DNA from: Tanytarsus gracilentus
Taxonomy: Eukaryota; Arthropoda; Insecta; Diptera; Chironomidae
DNA length: 64,000 bases
NCBI GenBank assembly: GCA_038502055.1
Contig: JAXRKN010000014.1
Location: 186,001 to 250,000 of the forward strand
Direction: 5' to 3'
Below the pieces are notes generated by a model. The model made no database searches and was not told the origin of the DNA. It worked only from the letters and a program-made list of their open reading frames with translations. Below are positions 23,952-34,366 of this stretch, one piece after another. Position 1 is the first letter of the stretch. Every line of letters starts with the position of its first letter. The position numbers and the translations under genes are program-made.

Positions 23952-26900
23952 TCTCTCTCTCTTTGTCTCATTTGTTGACTTTTGAGCTTATCATTACGAC
24001 AAGCCATAAACCTATAAAATAACAATCGAAAATTGCCCAGAAGGGATTCGACGAGGATGAATGTTAAACAACACAAAAAACATTCCTTGTTTAATTAAGT
24101 AAAGAACCTTCCTAAACAGCATTAAATCGTCTCGTCACCCTCAACTATTCTTTTTTTTCTGTACGCAAACGCACAGAATTGTTTTTCAATTTAAAGGGCC
24201 CGTGGATGATCTGCGTAATAGAGACGTGCATCTCGTTTAGGGGAAGGACGAGTGTCGTGTCATGCTGCATCTCTACAAGTGGCAAGAATTGTGACATTTG
24301 TTGTTTATTTTTTTCAGCGTGAACTCGGTTGAGTGAGTTTGAATGAAAAATAATGAAATTAAATGAGAAAAGAATTTGGATGCACTTTAATTTAATTGAA
24401 ATAAAAAGAAGAAGTGTGGAAGGTTGTCTGGCGAATTTTATGATCGATTTCTGGTTAAATATGAGAAGCGTGTGAAATTTAGTGGAAGAAATATTTTTTT
24501 AATGGATTTTGAAATTACGAGTGCTAAAAATTTAATGACATGAAAGTTAGAAAATGATGGATAAAAAATATTTAAAGTGTCAATTTAACTTTTACAAATT
24601 TTCTTCTTTCTTTTGGCAATTTTTTACTTTTTGTTTAAAATATTTTAAAAATTTATTATAACCCACACGGAGGTGTTGTCGCGCAACTTTATTTATTTAT
24701 CTGTTTTTTTGGCAGTGATGGGTAATTAGTAATTGCCAATAATAGTAAAATTTAAAAATAATTACAAGTTATTTAATTAATTTTGGGAAATTAAAATAAT
24801 TTAAAATAATAAATTTAAAATGGTAAAATTCTAAATTTTTGGCGTTAAAAAATCCAAAGATTTTAAATTATAAAAAATTTACATTTAAATTATGGAAAAT
24901 TAATTAAATACTTAATAAAATTCTGAGTACATTCAAACTCTCAAAATGTTGGGTTTACACTTTCTAATAAATGAAGTCACACTTCTTTCTTATCAAAGCA
25001 ATAAAAATTTTATCAAACCAGTAAACAAAGCTAAACGTTTCATTTAAAGCGAACAAAAAATCACGGAACATTTTATTTTATTATCTTGAATTGCTTTATT
25101 GTCGTTTTCAATCAGTTAGTTAGACTGATTTAAAGATAAGACGATGATCGAATTTTAATGTGATAGTTTTAAGTTTTTTTTGTTTCTGATAAGAAAATAG
25201 TTTTTTTTTGTGAAAAATATAAAAGGAGAAAAATGGTAAGTTTTTGGTAGTTTTTTGATAGTTTTCGGAACCGAAAGGTGGAAAGAAAAATGTAAGAATT
25301 TTTCAATTTATTTCAACGGCAAATCAATTCACAATCAATAAAAATTTTCTAATCCCTCCTTAAACTTAGGTTGAAATTGATTATTTTACTGGCTGCTTTG
25401 ACAGCTTTCGCTTCCGCGGACTTAGAAATTGATTGCGAGTTCCGAAACGTTACATGGACTTTCGGTCAAGGTTACACGTGCATAACTGCAAGTCTGACCA
25501 TCACTCAAAACAATCCAGAACGTCTTGTCATCAGAAATCCAGCTGCTCATCTTCCAGGACTCACCAACAATGACATTCTTGGATTTTTAATCAAGGACAA
25601 AAATATCAATGAACTTCCGCTGAACATTGGATGGAGATTTCCGAATTTGAAAGGTTTTTTTGAATTTAAATTTAAAAATTTTAAATTTGATAAAAAATTT
25701 TTATCAAAAATTAACAAATTTCTGGAAACTTTCGATTTATATTTTTTTCCCCATTTAAGGCTTCGAGTGTGACAACTGTGGAATTTCCCGCTTGAGAAGT
25801 TCCATCATGGAGCGTCTCGGCGGTTTAGTTCATCTCGGTCTTCCCCGCAATCGAATTAGAAAAATTCCATCGAACTTTTTCCGCTTCACGGTCGAACTTC
25901 AATGGGTTTATTTCCACAACAATCAAATGAACAACGCCGGACTCAACTTCATGAAAGTCCTCAAGAAACTTCGCGGAATTTATTTCGCTAACAATGGCTG
26001 CATGAATGACAATGCCGTGTTTGAGAGAAGCCGATTCTTGAATATTATGTTCAACTTGATGAGACGCTGTCCACCGGAAGAGGAAGATTTCAATAACGAC
26101 ACCGACAATACTGAGTGCGAATTTCCAAGGGACGATACTTCAAATGAAAATCCACCAGACAGCTCGTGCTCGAAGAAATCTTGCTCGAAGTCGAAACAGG
26201 TCGATTTTTAAAATATTAAAAATTTATTTAGAGGATAAGGGTTGACTTAAGATTGTGATAAGAACTTTTAGAAATAAAGAGAGACTTTTTGAATATGAAA
26301 AATTTGAATTTATTTAATTTTAAAAAATTATTAAAAAAAATTTAAAAATTTATTTTTCATTGAAATTTTAAAAATTAATTTTTTTATTAAAATTTTAAAA
26401 TTTATTTTTTTGTTGAAATTTTTTACTATCTGAAACACAAAAAAATGCCGTCATTGTAATTTATTAATAATATAATCTTATCGAGTACAACTCATAAAGA
26501 TCGATCATGTCAATTGAGCCTTGAATGACTCAAACACAATCGAAACACTTCAATAAATAACATAAAATTCACCAATTAAATTGTTTAATCTAATCTCAAA
26601 CATTCCGACTGCAAAATAATTTTTCGCGACTATAAAAGCTTTTGCGAAAACAAGAAGTGGTTATTAGTCGAGTCTGAAGTGACTGAAAATTGTGAAATAA
26701 GAAGAGAAAGAAAAAGTTTGCAAAATGTGAGTGTGAAAAAAATTTAGTTAAAAAAATTGAAATTGTTAAAGATTATAAAAAAATTTCAAATTTATAAAAA
26801 AAATTATAAAAAATTTTAAAAATAATTTGAACGTATTAAAAAAAATTAAGAATTTAAATAAATTTTTTAAAAAATATAAACCAAATTTTAAAAATTTAAA

Positions 26901-29900
26901 ATTTTTTAAAAAATCAAAATAAATTTTTAAAAAACATAAATCAATTTTTCAAAAATAATTAAAGTTCTCAAAAAAATATTTAAAATAATTTTTGAAATTT
27001 TTAAAATAATTCTATTAAATTTTAAAATTAAATTTCACTTTTTTAAACCCTTAAATCAATTTCTTAACTTCACATTTCCAATAATTACCTCAAAATCCAG
27101 GAAATTCCTCCTCGCGTGTCTTTTAATGACCGCTCTCGTCGCTCACGTGACTTCACTCGACATTTTATGCGACTTTACTGAAAAATTAACCGATTTTGGA
27201 AACATTTTCGGATGCGATGCCAAGAACGTCACTGAAACTCTTCCATGCGACGATTTCGATAACGAAGAACTTCAAATTCAAAACCCCAAAGACCTTCCAG
27301 CCGGCAAAACTGAGGAAGATCTCGAGGGAATTTGGGTCAAAGACATCAAAGTTCCAAAGTTCCCCAAAAATTTGTTCAAAAAGTTCTGGAAATTGAAGGT
27401 TTTGGACTTTGACGGTTGTGACTTGGACAGCCTCAGATCCAGCAACTTCTTCGGCCTCGATTTTCTTCTCTCCGTCAACTTCAAGAACAACAAATTGGGA
27501 AAACTTCCAGGACGTCTTTTCCGCTTCAACAGATGGTTGCGAAAATTCGAGTTTGGCGGCAACAAAGACCTTAGAAACGTCGGCTTCAATCTCTTCGGTC
27601 ATCTTCGCTATTTGAGGGAGTTGGATCTTGGCAACATTGGATGCGGAAACTTTAGCTCAAAAGATACTTCTTTGTTCGGTAAAATTGCAAGCGAACTCTT
27701 TGGCGCTTGTCCACCAGATCCCGAAGAAATGGGAAAGGACATGGACAACATGGAGTGCAACTTTAATGGCAACACCGACAAATCAAAGTCCACAAGTTCA
27801 AAAGGAAATTAAATTTTTTAAATCAATTAAATAAAAATTTATTTTTTTGACCTAAATTTTTTATTTTTTCTTAATCAATTAAATCTTTCATGTAGCTCAT
27901 AAACTCCTAATTTAATTCATCATGGCCATCTGTCATTGTTTACACATTTTTTCGCTCGATAATCATCGACTGAAGTGATTAAATTGCGACATCTTAAATT
28001 GTTTGGCAATGCGAGAGAGACTTTTCGACGTTTATTTACACACTTCGGCATGCACGAGGGTTAAATTGAAGAATAATAAACAGCCATAAAAGGGGTCGAA
28101 TGCTGCGCTGCTGAAGGAGTGCATGCAAGTGTGAAAAGGATATTGTTGCGTGTAAATTTGCTGTCATATTTCATTTATTTACTTTTCATATTTTACTCGA
28201 GTAGTGAAACGAGAAAAAAATGTAAAAAAAATATTTTTGGAAAATTCAGAAAGAAAATTTAATTTTTCGCCTTGTAGTTTTACTTTAATAAAAACGTGGA
28301 AAATTTAAAAAAAATATTGAAGTTAAAATAAAAAATCTTTTTTAAAAGTTTAATTTTTTTAAAACTTTTTTTACCAAAAATTTCACTCAAAAAAATCCTT
28401 CAAATCAAATTTTTCTCTCCTCTAAATTTTTTCCACCAAATCGCCATCAACACAGCTTAAAAAAATACACTGCAACTGCATCGAAATAATGAAAAACTTC
28501 TCTCATAAATTAATCGACCTGTCGTGCGAGTGCATTGCACTTGCCAATCACAATAAATGAAATTTGCACTTTTTTAAAAACTGCAGCGAGAGAGTCAATC
28601 CACGTGGCGAGATTGTCGCAAATCCAATTAGGATAAAATGCACCGTTGCGCTTCTGGCACCTTTTGTGTGTGTGTGTGCATGCCAATTTTAATTAAATTC
28701 CGGTGTGACATTTTCCACTGGACATGAATAAAATAAATCAAATTCGATTAGCATGCAAACACTAACACAGACTTGAATTTTTGCTCTTCCATTTCATATT
28801 TGGATTTTCCATTGATGGGTGCTTTTGGACTTGATTTGATGCAGGTGTGGTTTCAGGTGAGTTTGAGATAATTTTTATGAAAATTCGAATTTTATTTAAG
28901 GAAAATGTAAAAATTTATTTTCCAGGAAAATTTAACAAAAAAATTCTGAAAAATTTAAAAAATTTATTTTCTCATAAAAATTCAATTTTTTAAATTTTCT
29001 TTGAAAATTTTTCATAACCTAAAATTTTTTTATCTTCCTTCAGAATCGTCGCGCAAAATTCCGCAAGCAAGAGCGACTCGCACAGCAAAAAGTGAACAGT
29101 TCCGGTTCATCGAACGGTGACAGCCTAGCGCATGTAAAAAGTGAAAATAAACTCAAAGACAAGCAGCCCAGTTCGCCTCTCTCGAACGTCTCAACGACGC
29201 CAAATTCCAGCGCATCATCGCATCAATCCAACAGTGATATCAAGCCAATCAATGGTAATTAGTGAAATTAAATTTTACTGCAACATTCTCGTGCCCGGAG
29301 AGTTCAATGCTAAATGAATAATTCAATTAAAACTGATTTTCATGCCTCTGCAATGACGTTTTTATGACTCTCCTTCGATTTCGCAATGAATAATTTGATT
29401 TAATTGCATTTTCGCAAGGAAATTTTACGGACATTTGTGAGAGTCACTTTTGGCTTCGATTTCAATTATTGGGAAAATTTTCTTTGCCATTCATTTTCTT
29501 ATCTGTGAGTGGAAGTTTCGTGAATTATTGAGTGAATTTTTCTTGGAGAGAAAAGAGTCAATTTTTAAGGGTTTTAGATTTAAAAAAAATTGATTTTTTT
29601 TAAATTTCACTCAAAAAATCCAGGAAAAAAAATCAAAACTATTTTAGTAAATTTCCCAATCTCACTTTGAAGAAATTTATGATAATGGTTTTTCTTTCCT
29701 GATTGCCTTTTCAATAATGAATACATGGAACAGGAAAAGTAAGGCAGAAGAATGAAATCAACTGATTGTTTACGTGCCAAATGTCGATAATTATTGAAAG
29801 TGGAAGAAGAAGAAAAATTAGGTGGAACAAAACCTGGATGGGAATTTTAATTAAGTTAATTGGACTTTTGGGATGATTTAAGAAGAAACTTTTAAGATTA

Positions 29901-30925
29901 GTTTGAGGATTTAGTTTTAAAAAGTAGCGTTTTTGAAAAAATTATATTATTTTTTAATTAATTTTTTTAATTAATTTTTTTTAAATAAATTTTCTAAACA
30001 AAAATTATTTTAACATTTTATTGAATAAAATTTTTGAATAAAAAATTTAATTAAATTTTTTTAATTTATTTTAAATATTTTTTTTTAAACTTTTTAGAAC
30101 AAAATTTTTTTGAATAATTATAGCTCCGCTATATATTTTTTTTTGAATAAAACAATTTTTTTGAATACAAAAAATTGCAATTTTTATTTAAAACATTTAA
30201 AAAATATTTCATTGCATTATTTTCAAATTTTTTCAATACAATTAATTTAAGTTATTACAAAGCAGAATTTATCGATAATTGAATTAAATAAATATTGAGT
30301 CGTTCAATAAAATTTCCAGCTTCATTTATCATCTTTTCATATTTCTTAAATTCTTTTGACTTCAACTTTTTTCTATGCAAGTAATTTTCTCTCAAGGGAA
30401 AAAAGGAAAACTATTAGGGCGGAAAACTCCACAGAGAGAGAAAGAAGTTTATGAGTTATAAATATCAATATCAATATTGAGTTCATATGGTTTTGCCAAA
30501 AATGGGATAGTTTACTGTTTTGATTTTCTTTTGCTTCACTCAAAAATAAATTTCAAAAAATCTAATGAAAAAAATTTGTTAGAAAATTAACATAAAAATT
30601 TCTCTTTCCAGGCAAAATTTCATCCGATCCCGACATTCTCAACTCACCGACCAACAACAACAACCACAAATGGCCAACTTCATGCACGAATCTCCTTCAA
30701 AGTTGCAACAACAATTCGCAGTCGAGCAACAACAACAATAAGACTCCGACATCAAATCATCTGACATTGAATCACAACATGCAGTCACATCATCATCATC
30801 ACGCGCTGTCGTCGGCACTTTCGTCGCCTTTTAGTTCGCTCCTTGGCGCGGCTGGCGGCGGTGGATATTTGCTGGATCCATTAGGAAATTTGCAAAAGTC
30901 AGCGGCATCGAATCATCTTTTTTAA
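19952..30925 (+). CDS. Phox2: Phox2-type paired-like homeodomain transcription factor
   Basis: Five coding exons: 19952-20258, 22169-22365, 28845-28856, 29044-29254, 30612-30925, giving 346 residues. The N-terminus MDYSYLN is the Phox2 signature. The homeodomain runs from RRIRTTFTSAQLKELERAF, through HYPDIYTREE and DLTEARVQ, to VWFQNRRAKFRKQE; position 50 is Gln, as in Phox2. The VWFQ codons sit alone in a 12-nt exon. The C-terminal half is low-complexity (Asn, Ser, His runs) with a GGGGYLLDP segment. Phox2 factors specify visceral and motor neurons in vertebrates; a neural role here is inferred. Intron 2 (22366-28844) holds two same-strand LRR genes. An in-frame GTG at 19934 is not needed as a start. 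Confidence 0.93.
20259..22168 (+). other. Phox2 intron 1
   Basis: 1.9 kb with GT donor and ctttccAG acceptor. Mostly A/T-rich; less biased segments at 20470-20600 and 20860-21010 may be regulatory. No nested coding exon found. Confidence 0.5.
23905..23970. repeat. CT-dinucleotide microsatellite
   Basis: About 38 bp of uninterrupted CT/TC followed by a second, shorter CT run. It lies in Phox2 intron 2. Such GA/CT tracts can bind GAGA factor, but simple slippage suffices to explain it. Confidence 0.8.
24185..24310. promoter_or_regulatory. Candidate conserved island in Phox2 intron 2
   Basis: About 125 bp of balanced base composition with no coding frame, including gggcccgtgg and gacgtgcatctcg, inside A/T-rich intron. 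A plausible enhancer, judged by composition only. Confidence 0.25.
25290..26211 (+). CDS. Secreted LRR protein nested in Phox2 intron, split start codon
   Basis: CDS 25290-25291, 25370-25653 and 25760-26211, 245 residues. The AT of Met ends a mostly noncoding first exon before GTAAGA, and exon 2 opens G TTG AAA after ttAG. The protein starts MLKLIILLAALTAFASA, a clear signal peptide. Mature residues hold the family cap (IDCEF ... YTC), then LRRs (LVHLGLPRNRIRKIPSNFF, LQWVYFHNNQM). A C-terminal CMN...RRCPP cap precedes an acidic, Ser/Lys/Cys-rich tail. Probably secreted, ligand unknown. Same strand as the host gene. The gene downstream is its closest relative here: both end with CPP-x-acidic-D(N/D)xxCxF. 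Confidence 0.85.
26631..26669 (+). promoter_or_regulatory. TATA box and initiator of the second nested LRR gene
   Basis: TATAAAAG at 26631 lies about 35 bp before TTAGTCGAG (26664), the right spacing for a TATA/initiator pair. The same AGTCGAGT core occurs before the LRR gene at 13.6 kb. This supports independent transcription of the nested gene. Confidence 0.5.
26725..27812 (+). CDS. Secreted LRR protein nested in Phox2 intron, split start codon
   Basis: CDS 26725-26726 joined to 27101-27812, 237 residues. The first exon ends aaaAT before GTGAGT; exon 2 opens G AAA TTC after ccAG, giving MKFLLACLLMTALVAHVTS, a signal peptide. The family cap is ILCDF ... FGC. LRRs follow (LKVLDFDGCDLDSLRS, LLSVNFKNNKLGKLPGRLF, LRELDLGNIGCG), then ACPPDPEE and a short charged tail. 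Unlike its neighbour it lacks the second coding intron. Codon use is less AT-biased than the surrounding intron and another minus-strand frame also stays open for long, a shadow of that composition. Tandem duplicate of the gene at 25.3 kb. Confidence 0.87.
28450..28690. promoter_or_regulatory. Candidate regulatory island before the Phox2 microexon
   Basis: Balanced composition, no coding frame. Contains the palindrome gtgcattgcac (about 28530), a CCACGTGG E-box at 28600 and a short GT microsatellite near 28668. A bHLH-bound enhancer is plausible for a neural gene but unproven. Confidence 0.25.
28845..28856 (+). other. Phox2: 12-nt Phox2 microexon (VWFQ)
   Basis: Acceptor gatgcAG, exon GTGTGGTTTCAG, donor GTGAGT. 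It encodes exactly the four invariant homeodomain residues missing between the exon ending ARVQ (22365) and the exon starting NRRAKF (29044). Phase is 0 on both sides. Confidence 0.9.
29255..30611 (+). other. Phox2 last intron
   Basis: 1.36 kb, A/T-rich. Contains a solo TAGCTCCGCTA motif at 30121-30131. No coding exon found. Confidence 0.5.
30121..30131. repeat. Solo TAGCTCCGCTA motif
   Basis: An 11-bp GC-rich near-palindrome in A/T-rich intron, matching the ends of the 41.7-42.9 kb element and a second solo copy at 55384. Flanked on both sides by ttttttgaataa-like sequence. Confidence 0.45.
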
Positions 30926-30968
30926 TTGAGAATTTTGTGAGGAAAAAAATTTAGGGTTAAGTGACGGA

Positions 30969-31136
30969 TTAGAGAGGTTTAAGTGAGAATGGAAAGTTTT
31001 GAGTCGGTTTAAAGGGATTTTAATAAATTAATGAATGACTTGAAGAAATTTAAATGGTTGAAATGTATTTTTTATTCTTTTAAGTCATATTAGAGACTTA
31101 AGTGAATAAAAATACAGATTAGAGAGACTTAAGTGG
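30969..31136 (-). repeat. Degenerate CACTTAAGTCTCTCTAA motif, three copies
   Basis: Minus-strand copies at 30969-30985, 31090-31104 and 31119-31136. The last reads TTAGAGAGACTTAAGTGG. The same motif appears four times in the Mlp84B intron at 48128-48440. Confidence 0.6.
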
Positions 31137-32153
31137 TTTAAATGAATTAAAAAAATATTTAAGAGAATTAATTTAATTTTAAATATTTTCAAGTCACTTT
31201 AAACCAACTAAAATTTAATTTTAATCCACTTTAAAGCGACTCAAACTACTTTAAATTCATTTTATCGAAACTCAAATGTATAAAATTTTCCACATCCTTG
31301 AAAAAAATTCCTAATTAGGTTTAAAAAATGAATTTCCTCTCTTGTCTCGCATAAAACGTCCAAACACATAAAAATTTATAAAGCGAGCTAATGATGATGA
31401 TTAATTGAAGTATATTGCACACACAAAAAAGATCTTTCTCATGATTGAGTGACATTTTTCTCCTCTCCGAAAAGTGACATGCGAAACACATTTTTTTCTC
31501 TCATATTTTGATCACTCATGTACGATGTGGCTTGGATGATGATAAAAATTATGTGAATGCAGCTGGGCGCTAAAATGATTGAGGAGATGTGAAGTCATTA
31601 TGATAATTGATATTGAGATGGTGGTAATTTGTAATGCTTTTTGGAAGCGAGTTTAAGTGGGCGGAAAATTTTGGGAATTTTATTAAAAAATTATTGGAAA
31701 TTTGCTTTCAAAAATTTCTCAAATTACCATCAAAAATTTCTATTTTTAATTTTATAGCTTTCAACTTATCGAAATAGAATTTTTCAACTTTTTATAATTT
31801 TATCAATAAACTTTAATTAACGCAAAGCTATACGAAAATAATGAAAACAAAATCCATCAAAAATAAAACTTGTATACTTCATAATGAAAAGTGAAAATTG
31901 ATTGAAATTCTCTGTATACTAAAAATTATTAAGAATGAAAATGTAAATTTTATATTTATAAGGATGAAATAAATTAAGCGTATACTAAAATATTTGAAAA
32001 ATCATAATGAACAAAAATTTATAGAAATTCTTCATAGAATTTAATTTAAAAATGAATTAAGTAAAATTATCAGTGTAGAAATTAAGGAAATTAAGAAAAA
32101 ATAGTGAATAAAAAATTATAAAAAATAAAAATTATTTTTTAATTAAATTTCCA

Positions 32154-32190
32154 CAGAGATGGGCAATTACAAATTATTTTAAATTTTAAT
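32154..32190 (+). repeat. hAT-like MITE end, partial copy
   Basis: CAGAGATGGGCAATTACA, identical to the left terminal repeat of the element at 51132-51259. No matching right end is visible, so it is a truncated copy. Confidence 0.5.
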
Positions 32191-33353
32191 CGAGGAAAAA
32201 TATTCAAATCTTAAATTTTCCAAACAAACTCCTTAAAATCATCCTGTTTATTTTTCGTCTTTAATATTCTCCTCTTTTTCAGCTTGCTTTATTAATTTAC
32301 ACAGTCCATTGCGCAATTACCAGAGGAATAGCATCACAAAAAAAATTGAGAATGAACGAACATGCTTGATGCTGAAGAAGAAAAATGATGGAATATTTGC
32401 TTAATTAAAATGGAGAAGGATGAGCGAAAAATTAGGGAGAAGATTAAATAAAAAATGAGAAATTTTGATTTTTTTTGGGAAAATTTTAATTCAACGAAAA
32501 TTTTTTTATAATTTTTTTTATATTTTTCAAAATTTAAATTTTTTTAAAAAATCTTCAAAAAAATTTCCCTCAAACCTCACAAAAATTTTCCCATCTTTAA
32601 ATTAATTTTCATTCACTCCTTTTCCCTCCAATCACAACCTCAGCAATATCTGTCACCTTTATATGAAAATTTGCTAACCCACAAACGCCTCACATTAAAA
32701 AACATCTGCATTTCCTCAAAGCACCGACATTGAAAATTTAAAGACGACATTTCCGCATCTTCCAAGGTCTATCGATTAATTTTTCTTTCTAAATTTTCAT
32801 AAATTTTTTTGAGAGCATCCCATCAGATTTTTAAATGAGCATTGAACTCATTTTCGTGATGTACTTTGTAGTTTTAGTCTTTTTGGCATCGACATGACTC
32901 CACCCACAGATTTTTTTTGTGTGTGCGAGAGAAAATTTTGAGAGGGAAAATTTTCAGCATAGATTTTTATGTTGATGCTGGAAAAGTTTGAATTGAAATC
33001 GAGCTAGTACAAAAATCGTTGAGATTTTCTTGCGGAAAAATTTCAAGTTTGATTTTTCACAGCTGACTCAATTTTTACGTCATCGCTTCAGTAAATCAGC
33101 CAAAGTTGTCATGCAATAAATTCATGACTCACTCTCGCATTTTTCCACATGACTTTTCTCACCTTTTTTCCACATTTTTCTCGAAGAATTTTAAATTTTT
33201 CTCGTAGGTGGAGATTGTGCGCAAAATCGCAATCGATGACGTCACGAAAAAAGATCTTCGCTCTCTCCGCAAAGACAAAAGGGATCGATTTGCTATTTGA
33301 CGATCGCTTTTTACTCTCTCGCGAGAGAAAAATTTCGAAGGAAAGATTTTTGC

Positions 33354-33360
33354 TATAAAA
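33354..33360 (+). promoter_or_regulatory. TATA box of Mp20 copy 1
   Basis: gcTATAAAA about 125 bp before the start codon, at the end of a less A/T-biased segment. Position and context suit a core promoter with a short leader. Confidence 0.45.
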
Positions 33361-33484
33361 TCAATGCTTCGATGTTGAGATTATGTTAAAGTGAAAGCAA
33401 CAGTCGAAGAGGAAAAAGGCTAAAAAGAGCTTGAAAAAGTTATTAAAGAGAAAATTATTTAAAATAATTAAAATAAATTGAAAA

Positions 33485-34366
33485 ATGTCTTTGGAGCGTC
33501 AAGTTCGTAATAAGGTTGGTTGAAGAAATTAAATTAAGTGAAAGTTAATGAGGAAAATTTGTGAAAAAAGTATTAAAATTTGAAAGTTAAGAAAATTATG
33601 TAAAAAAATTTTTAAAAATAATTTTTTTAAATTTGAAATTTGAAAAAATTTAAAAAATACAAAAAATTTCAAAAACACGAAAAATTTCAAAATACAAAAA
33701 ATTTAAAAAAGTAAAAAAAATTTAAAAAATTTAAAAAAAATCCAAAAAATAATTTTTTAATCAAAATCTCAAATTCAATCCACAGCTCGCTAGCAAGCGC
33801 AGCCCCGAGATGGAGAAGGAAGCTCAAGAATGGATCGAGACAGTACTCGGTGCTAAATTCCCACCAGGAGAATCTTACGAAGATTCACTCAAGGACGGAA
33901 TTATTCTCTGCAAGCTCATGAACAAACTCAAGCCAGGTTCAATCAACAAGATCAACACATCAGGACCTTCGTTCAAGATGATGGAAAATATCAATCTCTT
34001 CCAAAAAGCTGTGAAAGATTACGGCGTTGCTGACTTGGACGTTTTTCAAACTGCCGACTTGTGGGAGAAAAAGGACATTTTCCAAGTCACAACGACACTC
34101 TTCTCGCTTGGTCGTGCGGTGAGTTTTAAAATAATTTTTAATCTCAATAAAATTTAAAATTAAAATCTTAACAGACCTACAAACATCCAGAATGGACAGG
34201 TCCATGGCTCGGACCAAAGCCATCAGAAGCTAACGTGCGTGATTTTGATGATGAGACAATCGCGGCTGGCAAAGCAGTCATCGGCCTTCAAGCCGGCAGC
34301 AACAAAGGTGCAACACAAGCTGGCTCGAACATGGGCGCTGGCAGAAAAATTATCCTTGGAAAGTAA
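33485..34366 (+). CDS. Mp20: Muscle protein 20 (calponin/transgelin family), copy 1
   Basis: Exons 33485-33514, 33786-34118 and 34175-34366 give 184 residues, the length of fly Mp20. MSLERQVRNK occupies exon 1. A single calponin-homology domain spans about 20-125 (EAQEWIETVLGAKFPP, GIILCKLMNKLKPGSINKIN, FKMMENINLF, DVFQTADLWEKKDI, TLFSLGRA). The C-terminus has one calponin-like repeat, VIGLQAGSNKGATQAG, ending GAGRKIILGK. Mp20 is an actin-associated protein of synchronous muscles. A TATA box lies upstream. The second copy 1.4 kb downstream has the same intron positions. Confidence 0.95.

Larger units (their letters stand above)
30926..33484. other. Phox2 3-prime region and spacer to Mp20
   Basis: No coding exon. 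Contains three copies of the TTAGAGAGACTTAAGTG motif (30969-31136), a half copy of the hAT-like MITE end at 32154 and, at 33354-33360, the TATA box of the first Mp20 gene. Positions 33060-33340 are less AT-biased and may be a muscle promoter or enhancer. Confidence 0.45.

Noticed and set aside
23905..23970. GAGA-factor regulatory element
   Set aside because: A plain CT microsatellite is the simpler reading; no other evidence of function.
24713..24745. Complete hAT-like MITE at cagtgatgggtaatta
   Set aside because: Only a degenerate left-end-like sequence is present; no right end or target duplication found.
27186..27602. Long minus-strand open frame opposite the nested LRR gene
   Set aside because: A shadow of the plus-strand CDS. 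The plus strand has the signal peptide, LRR pattern and conserved cysteines.
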